From assembly GCA_934183355.1 (NCBI GenBank), contig CAKPST010000009.1:1-38190 (forward strand): 38,190 bases of DNA, read 5' to 3'. Shown one piece after another: positions 31,545-38,190 of this stretch (the stretch's first letter is position 1; each line of letters opens with the position of its first letter). The notes beneath the pieces were generated by a model. The model made no database searches, was not told where the DNA came from, and saw only the letters and a list, made by a program, of their open reading frames with translations. This DNA comes from an uncultured Prevotella sp. (GTDB lineage: Bacteria > Bacteroidota > Bacteroidia > Bacteroidales > Bacteroidaceae). The position numbers and the translations under genes are program-made.

Positions 31545-32579
31545 TTATTTCTTCACCTTGGTTTCGACATTGAGTCCGGCACGCAGCAAAGCCACATACT
31601 TAGGGTCGTTGTCGCCAGTGAGGGCAATGCGCACTGGCACACGCTGCTCCACCTTGACGAAGTTGCCCGTGGCATTGTCCACCGGAATCATCGAGTAGGC
31701 CGAGCCAGCAGCTGCCGACAAAGACTCCACCTTGCCACGGAACACCACACCAGGGATGGCATCGGCAGTGAACTCAACATCATAGCCAACATCGACACCA
31801 GGCATCTGAGTTTCGCGATAGTTGGCAACCACCCACACATTGTTGTCGTCGACGATGCGTGCGAGCATCTGTCCAGGCTGCACAAGCTGTCCCACATGTA
31901 TGTCTTTTCTGCCCATCACACCGTCGCATGTAGCCACGATGACGGTGTAAGAGAGATTGAGACGAGCCAAATTGAGCTGAGCCTCAGCCACACTCTCGCC
32001 AGCACGCGAACCACCCAACTGCTCGGTCTGCACATTGCGCACCGAGGCAGCACTCTGCTTGCGCGAGTTGGCTTGCTCATAACGAGCCTTGGCTCCGAGA
32101 TAACGAGCATAAGCGTTGTCGTATTGCTGGCGTGTAACAGCGTCCTTCTTCATCAAGGCAGCAAAGCGATCGAAATCCTGCTTGGCATTGAGCATGTCCA
32201 CACGAGCCTCCTCGATGCCAGCTGACGCAGTCTGCACATTGCTTGCCGTGGTGCCCATGCTTGCCGACACAACCGAAGAACTAGAACGCGAACCGCGCAG
32301 ACCAGCCTCAGCCTGTGCCAGATGCAGACGAAACTCGGCATCCTCGATGATGACAAGCGTGTCGCCCTTCTTGACATGTTGGAAGTCGTTGAAACGTATC
32401 TCCTTGATAAATCCCGGCACACGAGTATTGATGGGCGTGATGTGACGGCACACCTGAGCATCGTCAGTGAACTCAACACCACTGCCATGATAGAAATGAC
32501 TAACACACCAACCGATAGCTCCCAGCAAGAGCACAATCACTACTACATTATATATTCTCTTAATCCACTTCTTGTTCAT
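31545..32579 (-). CDS. HlyD/EmrA-type membrane fusion protein
   Basis: The 344-residue protein has one N-terminal membrane helix (VVVIVLLLGAIGWCVSHFY). Biotinyl-lipoyl-like halves follow (ITPINTRVPGFIKEIRFNDF and GVMGRKDIHVGQLVQPGQML). They flank a long alpha-helical hairpin rich in alanine, glutamate and glutamine (about 85-200), and a beta-barrel region (VDVGYDVEFTADAIPGVVFR) follows. This is the EmrA/HlyD layout of periplasmic adaptors that connect an inner-membrane pump to a TolC channel. It lies between the TolC-like gene (51 bases upstream) and the MFS gene (36 bases downstream) in one operon. Confidence 0.93.
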   Translation of the reverse strand: MNKKWIKRIYNVVVIVLLLGAIGWCVSHFYHGSGVEFTDDAQVCRHITPINTRVPGFIKEIRFNDFQHVKKGDTLVIIEDAEFRLHLAQAEAGLRGSRSSSSVVSASMGTTASNVQTASAGIEEARVDMLNAKQDFDRFAALMKKDAVTRQQYDNAYARYLGAKARYEQANSRKQSAASVRNVQTEQLGGSRAGESVAEAQLNLARLNLSYTVIVATCDGVMGRKDIHVGQLVQPGQMLARIVDDNNVWVVANYRETQMPGVDVGYDVEFTADAIPGVVFRGKVESLSAAAGSAYSMIPVDNATGNFVKVEQRVPVRIALTGDNDPKYVALLRAGLNVETKVKK

Positions 32580-32630
32580 TGCTTTGTTTGCTTATTTATA
32601 TTGCTTTATTTGCTTGTTATAATTATTTAC

Positions 32631-33938
32631 TTAGATTTCGCCTGCCACATATTTCATCTTATAGTAGGCATATACGATATTTATGCGTGCGTCCACCTCC
32701 TTGAGTTCGGCATTGAGACGAAGGTTGGAGGCATCCACCATGTCTGTGACAAGTGCAAGCTGACTAAGGTAGCGGGCATTCATCACTTCGTAGTTTTGGC
32801 GTGCCAGCTCCACACTCTTCTGCTGAGTGGCAAGCTCCACGTAGGTCTGCTGATACTGCACATAAGCTGCCTGCACATTGTTGTTGAGCTGTTCGGCTTG
32901 CACGGCATGGTTTTCACGTGCCTGTCGAGTCTCGACGGCAGCCTGTCGCACACGCTTGTTGCTCTTGAAGAGCGAACTGATGTTGTACTTAACACCCACA
33001 CCAATGTACCAGACATTGAGATTATTGTCTATCGGTGGAAGCTCAAAGGTTATCGGACCATCAAAATTATCGGCAGCCACAAGAGCCACCTTGGGCAGCA
33101 TGTCGCTCTTGGCAATGCGCTCCTTCTGCTCGGCGATGCGTATGGCGTTCGAGCTACGTTCGAGCAGAGGCGAATTGACAGCACCCACATTCTGCCAATA
33201 CTCCTCGCCATCCTTGGCATAAATCTTGTCGATGACGGTGGCATCGGGCATTAGCTGCGGGTCGCCCTGCATGCCAAGAGTATTGCATAATTGGTGATTG
33301 AGAATGCTGCGGTTGTTGCGCAAGGCTGTGAGTCCAAGCTTCAGACTCTCCATCTGCAACTCATATCGTGTGATGTCGTTCTTCAGAGCCATACCATGTG
33401 TCTGTTTCTCCTGTATATCGGCAATGAGTTGGCGTGTCAGTTCAATGTTCTTCTCATACACCTGTATCTGATTGTCAATCTTATAGAGGTCGAGATATTG
33501 TCCCAAAGCCACAAACCTAAGTTGCTGACGAGTCTGTCGCACACCCACTTCAGCCTGTTGCTTGCCAAGTTCGGCGAGCTTGATGCCAGCATTTATAGCT
33601 CCGCCAGCATATACCACCTGTTGAGCTTGCAGCGCGAATGTGTTGCCATAGTGTGGTGAATAGAGTCCGTGGACATTGGTTAAGTCGCGGTCGGTGAGCA
33701 GTGCATTGCCTATATAGCTGAACGACAGCGAAGCGTCGACATCAGGCAGCCGCTTGCTCTTGGCAGACTCTATACCAAGGTTGGCAGCCTCGACACCCGA
33801 CTTGACAGTCCGCAGACTCGCGTTGTTATCCTCAATGGTTTTGAATAATTGGTCGATGGTAAGCGCACGTTGTTGGGCGCTTGCCAATGACGTTGCTCCA
33901 AACAGCAGGAGACTTGCTAACATTGTTTTCCTAATCAT
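32631..33938 (-). CDS. TolC-family outer-membrane efflux protein
   Basis: The 435-residue product has a signal peptide (KTMLASLLLFGATSLASAQQ) and the repeated long helices of TolC-like outer-membrane factors. Family marks include LTIDQLFKTIEDNNASLRTV at the start, SAKSKRLPDVDASLSFSYIG, the second-half repeat KSDMLPKVALVAADNFDGPI, and long alanine/glutamine coils (ENHAVQAEQLNNNVQAAYVQ). It forms a trimeric exit channel in the outer membrane. The start ATG at 33938 follows a TTG codon, and a good -7 box lies at 33975-33982. It is the first gene of the efflux operon. Confidence 0.93.
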   Translation of the reverse strand: MIRKTMLASLLLFGATSLASAQQRALTIDQLFKTIEDNNASLRTVKSGVEAANLGIESAKSKRLPDVDASLSFSYIGNALLTDRDLTNVHGLYSPHYGNTFALQAQQVVYAGGAINAGIKLAELGKQQAEVGVRQTRQQLRFVALGQYLDLYKIDNQIQVYEKNIELTRQLIADIQEKQTHGMALKNDITRYELQMESLKLGLTALRNNRSILNHQLCNTLGMQGDPQLMPDATVIDKIYAKDGEEYWQNVGAVNSPLLERSSNAIRIAEQKERIAKSDMLPKVALVAADNFDGPITFELPPIDNNLNVWYIGVGVKYNISSLFKSNKRVRQAAVETRQARENHAVQAEQLNNNVQAAYVQYQQTYVELATQQKSVELARQNYEVMNARYLSQLALVTDMVDASNLRLNAELKEVDARINIVYAYYKMKYVAGEI

Positions 33939-33974
33939 CAAATGTATATGTTGTGTTAGTTAATTTTTCGGCTG

Positions 33975-33982
33975 CAAAGGTA
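33975..33982 (-). promoter_or_regulatory. -7 box of the efflux operon
   Basis: The minus strand reads TACCTTTG followed by C, matching TAnnTTTG. The start would be near 33968, about 30 bases before ATG 33938. The divergent AraC promoter lies about 90 bases away, so the regulator could act at this region. Confidence 0.55.
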
Positions 33983-34070
33983 CGGCTATTTTGCCAACAT
34001 GACGTTTTAAATATTTCGCCGAGGATGGACGATAAAAGAACAGAAGTTCTGATTTATCACATAAATTGCT

Positions 34071-34078
34071 TACATTTG
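34071..34078 (+). promoter_or_regulatory. -7 box of the AraC-type regulator gene
   Basis: TACATTTG followed by C matches the Bacteroidetes -7 element. The start would be near 34085, about 27 bases before ATG 34112. Confidence 0.55.
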
Positions 34079-34111
34079 CAGCTAAAAAGAGAACTTATCA
34101 TATAGAAGAAA

Positions 34112-34954
34112 ATGGAACTATCCGAACTTAAAGGTAGCCAAGATGCCAGCCTATACACATCACAGTTGGAAGAATGGCAACACAATCCGCAAGTGCTAAA
34201 TTACGGAGCAATACTGATTTGTCGTGGCGGCAGGGCTACAATGAAAGTGAACTACAAGAATTGGCAACTATTTGTTGGAGCTGTCATCACACTATTCCCT
34301 AATGACGTAGTGGAGTTGGATGTGACAAGTGATGGCGACACACAACCATTCAACGTGGAAATATTGAAATATAGCCCATCGCTACTTCGCGAAGCAAGCC
34401 TACAGTTGGAGCAGACGGTGTACTCCTCGTTGCGCGAAGACCGCTGCCGCCAGGACACTCCAGTAGTGACCAACATCATTGACAACATGTTCGCATTGCT
34501 AAAGGTGTATTTCAACCAGTCGGAATGTACGTGCATTCCACAGTTGGTGCTTTGTCAACTGAAGGCTTTCTTCATAGGTTTTCATGAATATCTGCAACGC
34601 AATCCGCAGTATCGTACAGACGAAGTGAAGTCGTATAGAGTGCGCAAACTGTTCAACCTATTCATGATGCTGATGGAACGCGACTATAAAAAATCACGCG
34701 ACGTATTCTATTATGCACAACTCATGAACATATCTTCGAAATACCTCACCAACATAGTGCGCCAAGTGACGGGACACACACCGAAAGTGATAATCGACCA
34801 ATATGTAATACTGCAAATAAAGATGCAACTGCAGCGCACCACACAAAGCGTAAAAGAGATAGCATGGGAGTATAACTTCGCCGACGTGAGCTTCTTTTGC
34901 CGCTACTATAAGAAGCACACTGGCATGACACCACAACAGAAGAGAGGACAATAG
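34112..34954 (+). CDS. AraC-family transcription regulator
   Basis: The 280-residue protein has an N-terminal cupin-like sensing domain (about 1-150; YGAILICRGGRATMKVNYKN, NDVVELDVTSDGD). Its C-terminal AraC DNA-binding domain (about 185-280) has the two helix-turn-helix segments VFYYAQLMNISSKYLTNIVR and SVKEIAWEYNFADVSFFCRY, and ends FCRYYKKHTGMTPQQKRGQ. Its divergent position beside the tolC-hlyD-MFS operon suggests that it controls efflux in response to an unknown ligand. The link to that operon is an inference from position. Confidence 0.92.
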   Translation: MELSELKGSQDASLYTSQLEEWQHNPQVLNYGAILICRGGRATMKVNYKNWQLFVGAVITLFPNDVVELDVTSDGDTQPFNVEILKYSPSLLREASLQLEQTVYSSLREDRCRQDTPVVTNIIDNMFALLKVYFNQSECTCIPQLVLCQLKAFFIGFHEYLQRNPQYRTDEVKSYRVRKLFNLFMMLMERDYKKSRDVFYYAQLMNISSKYLTNIVRQVTGHTPKVIIDQYVILQIKMQLQRTTQSVKEIAWEYNFADVSFFCRYYKKHTGMTPQQKRGQ

Positions 34955-35000
34955 AAAGCAAATAACACAAACATATTGCTAATTTCTGATTATTTTGTCG

Positions 35001-35008
35001 TACCTTTG
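35001..35008 (+). promoter_or_regulatory. -7 box of fhs
   Basis: TACCTTTG followed by C matches TAnnTTTG. The start would be near 35015, leaving about 77 bases to ATG 35092. Confidence 0.5.
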
Positions 35009-35091
35009 CAGCCACACTCCATACTTTCTATCATTTATCACCCTCTTTTTAAGGATTTTATTTAAAAACACTACATATTTAAATATCTACA

Positions 35092-36756
35092 ATGACAGAC
35101 ATTGAAATAGCTCGCAGCACCAAGCTCGAGGAGATTGAGACAGTAGCATCAAAGTATGGCATCCCTACAAAGGAACTCGAACACTATGGCCACTACATGG
35201 CTAAAGTACCAACACGACTCATCGACGAGGAACGTGTGAAGAAGAGCAACCTGATACTCGTAACTGCCATAACACCAACAAAGGCAGGCATCGGCAAGAC
35301 AACGGTGACAATCGGTCTCGCTCTCGGACTACACCACATCGGCAAGAATGCCATCTGCGCTCTGCGTGAGCCTTCACTAGGTCCTGTATTCGGACTCAAG
35401 GGCGGAGCTTGCGGCGGCGGACACACTCAGGTGCTCCCTATGGACAAGATAAACCTGCACTTCACTGGCGACTTCCACGCCATCACATCAGCACACAACA
35501 CAATCACTGCGCTGCTGGATAACTATATTTATCAGAACCGCGACAACGGATTTGCACTGCGTGAGGTGTTGTGGAACCGTGTGCTTGATGTCAACGACCG
35601 CGGTCTGCGCGACATCGTAACTGGCATGGGCGGCAAGGCTAACGGCATCGTACGAGAGTCGGGCTTTGACATCACCCCAGCTTCTGAGATTATGGCTATA
35701 CTCTGCCTTGCTAAGGACGAGGACGACCTGCGCCGCCGTATCGAGAACATCCTACTCGGATATACACTCGATGGCAAGGCTTTCACCGTGAAGGACCTTG
35801 GCGTGGCTGGTGCTATCACCGTATTACTGCGTGATGCTCTTGCTCCTAACCTTGTGCAGACCACAGAGAACACTGCTGCTGTAGTACATGGCGGTCCGTT
35901 TGCCAACATCGCACACGGATGCAACTCTATACTCGCCACAAAGATGGCTATGACCTATGGCGAATATGTCATAACAGAGGCAGGATTCGGTGCCGACCTC
36001 GGTGCCGAGAAGTTCTATGACATCAAGTGTCGCAAAAGTGGACTACAGCCTAAACTCACTATCATCGTGGCTACAGCACAGGGACTAAAGATGCATGGCG
36101 GCGTGGCTGTGGAGGACATCAAGAAACCTAACAGCGACGGACTGCGCAAGGGACTTGCCAACCTCGACAAGCATATCAAGAATCTGCAATCGTTTGGTCA
36201 GACTGTAGTAGTGGCGTTCAACCGCTATGCAGGCGACGTGCCAGAGGAAATACAGATAGTAAAAGACTACTGCGCCGAGATTGGTGTGGGCTTCGGTGAG
36301 AACGACGCTTATGCCAAGGGTGGCGAGGGAGCAGTAGACTTGGCAAACCTTGTGGTGGACACCATTGAGAAGAATCCGTCAAAGTCATTGCAGTTGGCAT
36401 ACAACGACGAAGACTCTATCGAGGAGAAAATCGAGAAGGTGGCTAAGAATATCTATGGTGCAGCGTCGGTGTCGTTTGCAGCTCCTGCTAAAAAGAAGTT
36501 GCAGATGATAAAGGAGTTGCGCTATGAACACTTCCCTATCTGCATCGCCAAGACACAATATTCATTCTCAACAGATGCAAAACAGTATTGCGTGGCTTCA
36601 GGATTTGATGTCAACGTGCGCGACATCGTTATCAACGCCGGTGCAGAGATGATTGTTGTTGTAGCCGGAAACATCATGCGCATGCCTGGTCTGCCCAAGG
36701 TGCCGGCAGCAATGAACATCGACATCGTAAACGGAGAAATTGAAGGACTATCATAA
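35092..36756 (+). CDS. fhs: Formate-tetrahydrofolate ligase
   Basis: The 554-residue protein has the length and motifs of Fhs. It has [20 protein letters not shown] with the ATP-binding P-loop form (about 58-77), [36 protein letters not shown] (about 123-138), [18 protein letters not shown], and [19 protein letters not shown] toward the C-terminus. It makes 10-formyl-tetrahydrofolate from formate, tetrahydrofolate and ATP, feeding purine synthesis and initiator tRNA formylation in the cytoplasm. No anomaly was seen. It is three bases upstream of the serine hydrolase gene, so the two are probably co-transcribed although no functional link is evident. Confidence 0.96.
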   Translation: MTDIEIARSTKLEEIETVASKYGIPTKELEHYGHYMAKVPTRLIDEERVKKSNLILVTAITPTKAGIGKTTVTIGLALGLHHIGKNAICALREPSLGPVFGLKGGACGGGHTQVLPMDKINLHFTGDFHAITSAHNTITALLDNYIYQNRDNGFALREVLWNRVLDVNDRGLRDIVTGMGGKANGIVRESGFDITPASEIMAILCLAKDEDDLRRRIENILLGYTLDGKAFTVKDLGVAGAITVLLRDALAPNLVQTTENTAAVVHGGPFANIAHGCNSILATKMAMTYGEYVITEAGFGADLGAEKFYDIKCRKSGLQPKLTIIVATAQGLKMHGGVAVEDIKKPNSDGLRKGLANLDKHIKNLQSFGQTVVVAFNRYAGDVPEEIQIVKDYCAEIGVGFGENDAYAKGGEGAVDLANLVVDTIEKNPSKSLQLAYNDEDSIEEKIEKVAKNIYGAASVSFAAPAKKKLQMIKELRYEHFPICIAKTQYSFSTDAKQYCVASGFDVNVRDIVINAGAEMIVVVAGNIMRMPGLPKVPAAMNIDIVNGEIEGLS

Positions 36757-36759
36757 ATA

Positions 36760-38103
36760 ATGTTTGGATACAGAATAAAAAAACAATATCGCACAAAGGT
36801 GAGGCTGTCTTGTATGGGCTGCCTCACCTTTGTCGTTGTCATCATAATGGGCATCTGTAGATGCACATGCTCGTCGTGCTCGGGCGACAATAAGCACGTA
36901 AAGGACTCTATAGCCGAAGTGTCGCATCGTGTACACCTAAACGACACGCTGACTAACGACTTAAGCTCACAACCAGAACTACAACCCATGGACTCCATCA
37001 TGCGACGTTATCTGAAACGATGGGAGATAAACGGAGCCCAACTTGCCATCATGCGACACGACTCGCTAATATATGCGCGGGGATTTGGCTTTGCCGATAA
37101 GGACAAGGGCGTGGCTATGCAACCGTCGCACATCATGCGTATGGCATCGTGCTCAAAGCTCGTCACTGCTGTGGGCATAATGAAACTACGCGACATGGGC
37201 AAGATAAAACTGTCGGACAAGGTGTTTGGACCGCAAGGCATACTCGCTGACACATTCTACGTGAACTCCATCAAGGACAAGCGCTACTATGACATCACCG
37301 TGGAACAACTGCTGCGACACAAGGCTGGATTCACCAACTATGCTGGTGATGCCATCTTCTCAACACGATATATTATGCAGCAGAACCGACTCAGCACACC
37401 ACCCGACCACCGCACTCTGCTGCGTATAGTGTTACGCCGCCACCTCGGATATACACCTGGCACAGCACAGCGCTACTGCAACATTGGCTACACACTGCTG
37501 TCGCTCATCATACAGAAGCGCTCGGGCATGTCATACGAGCAGTTTATGCAGAAGCACGTGCTCGAACCTGCAGGATGCTACGACTTCCATATCGCCGGCA
37601 ACTACTTGAAGGACCGCCGACATAATGAGTCGATATACTACATGCACTCCAGTTCGGAGCCGGCTCCAGAGTTTAACAACTCGGGACGTATGGTGATACG
37701 TTGCTATGGCGAGAACGACATCACTACATCACTTGGTGCTGGAGCATGGGTGGCGTCAGCTGCCGAAGTGTGTCGACTGGTGGCATCTATCGACGGCGAC
37801 CCTACTGTGCCCGATGTTCTATCGCCTGGTGCCGTGAAGCTGATGACTACTGAGATGCCCGACCACCAATACTCCTTGGGATGGAACTTCACCCCTAATC
37901 GTGGTCCGTGGATTCGCACCGGCTCACTCGTTGGCACTTCTGCCCTTATTCTGCGATATGCTGACGGCGAGTGCTGGGTGTTCATAACCAACACAAGCAC
38001 TTGGAAGGGACATGAATTCTCAAAGGACACTATGGCTCTATTCGCCAAACTGCGCCAAAAATATGGCAGTAAAATGCCGAAGAGGAACATGTTTGTGAAG
38101 TAG
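36760..38103 (+). CDS. Beta-lactamase-fold serine hydrolase (class C/EstB-like), exported or membrane-anchored
   Basis: The 447-residue protein begins with a hydrophobic segment (CMGCLTFVVVIIMGICRCTC, about 18-37) rich in cysteines, which could be a membrane anchor or a lipoprotein signal. The hydrolase domain (about 80-430) has the SxxK motif in MASCSKLVT, a YxN motif in RYCNIGYTLL and a third-motif candidate RTGSLVGTSA. HKAGFTNYAG and LEPAGCYDFH are other typical beta-lactamase-family stretches. Members cleave peptidoglycan stem peptides, esters or unknown amides, so the exact reaction is uncertain. The start codon is three bases after fhs and a strong terminator follows at 38119-38155. Confidence 0.88.
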   Translation: MFGYRIKKQYRTKVRLSCMGCLTFVVVIIMGICRCTCSSCSGDNKHVKDSIAEVSHRVHLNDTLTNDLSSQPELQPMDSIMRRYLKRWEINGAQLAIMRHDSLIYARGFGFADKDKGVAMQPSHIMRMASCSKLVTAVGIMKLRDMGKIKLSDKVFGPQGILADTFYVNSIKDKRYYDITVEQLLRHKAGFTNYAGDAIFSTRYIMQQNRLSTPPDHRTLLRIVLRRHLGYTPGTAQRYCNIGYTLLSLIIQKRSGMSYEQFMQKHVLEPAGCYDFHIAGNYLKDRRHNESIYYMHSSSEPAPEFNNSGRMVIRCYGENDITTSLGAGAWVASAAEVCRLVASIDGDPTVPDVLSPGAVKLMTTEMPDHQYSLGWNFTPNRGPWIRTGSLVGTSALILRYADGECWVFITNTSTWKGHEFSKDTMALFAKLRQKYGSKMPKRNMFVK

Positions 38104-38118
38104 AGGTTTTGTCTTTTT

Positions 38119-38155
38119 CCCCTCCCTTCCCGCACTTTGCGCGGGGAGGGAGGGG
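38119..38155 (+). terminator. Strong terminator after the serine hydrolase gene
   Basis: A 15-pair GC-rich stem (38119-38133 with 38141-38155, one G-U pair) closes a seven-base loop and is followed by ATTTTTTAT. This is a textbook rho-independent terminator ending the fhs/hydrolase unit. From here to 38190 I see nothing further. Confidence 0.85.
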
Positions 38156-38190
38156 ATTTTTTATATTATAACAATTAATAGTACCTATAC

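Noticed and set aside
32322..33254. A 310-residue plus-strand open frame over the hlyD and tolC genes
   Set aside because: It is antisense to two well-supported efflux genes and spans their junction; its sequence has no recognisable fold.
1..38190. Insertion sequences, integrases, phage genes, tRNA or rRNA genes
   Set aside because: I looked for transposase/integrase proteins and tRNA-like sequences and saw none. The repeats found are non-coding, so no mobile element is called.

Overview
The window comes from a Bacteroidales genome, most likely Prevotella or a close relative. The evidence is a SusC/SusD pair, many secreted glycan-active enzymes, a bifunctional fucokinase/GDP-fucose pyrophosphorylase, and repeated Bacteroidetes-type -7 boxes (TAnnTTTG) 30-50 bases upstream of start codons. 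I see no rRNA, tRNA, CRISPR array, transposase, integrase or phage gene.

Layout. Positions 1-660 hold the first codons of a lipoprotein and a compact small gene of 37 codons with its own promoter, Shine-Dalgarno site and terminator. Positions 657-6341 are minus-strand housekeeping and envelope genes: a MATE exporter, a SIMPL-domain protein, a divergent UDP-GlcNAc 2-epimerase relative, an SPFH/NfeD membrane pair and two unknown proteins. Positions 6620-15726 are a minus-strand polysaccharide-utilisation locus: SusC, SusD, an unknown secreted protein, a GH29 alpha-L-fucosidase and a PNGase F-like amidase. A GH10-like hydrolase gene reads away from susC at 16207. Positions 17551-22042 hold a GxxExxY PD-(D/E)XK protein, a patatin-like phospholipase and two peptidases (an aminopeptidase P family member and a secreted PepC). 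Positions 22864-29828 hold a GH92 alpha-mannosidase, an L-rhamnose-mutarotase-family protein, Fkp and a GH33 sialidase. Positions 29961-34954 are a tripartite MFS/HlyD/TolC efflux operon with a divergent AraC regulator. The window ends with formate-tetrahydrofolate ligase and a beta-lactamase-fold serine hydrolase followed by a strong terminator.

How the genes may work together (inference). The PNGase F-like enzyme could cut N-glycans from host or dietary glycoproteins, and GH33, GH29 and GH92 could trim sialic acid, fucose and mannose. SusCD would import the products, the secreted peptidase could use the exposed protein, and mutarotase plus Fkp could turn free L-fucose into GDP-fucose for surface glycans.

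The most unusual structure is a family of long, near-symmetric intergenic palindromes, found five times (about 6471, 17331, 17977, 22055 and 28420). Each has a conserved core hairpin flanked on the left by 11-12 base ATTAACG units and on the right by the complementary CGTTAAT units. All five cores point the same way and all lie next to a stop codon. Two copies bracket the GxxExxY gene, whose lysine codon use differs from its neighbours. The 820-base gap at 22043-22863 also holds a TTGCAGT motif cluster, a 22-base tandem array and several hairpins. I do not recognise these repeats as a named family.
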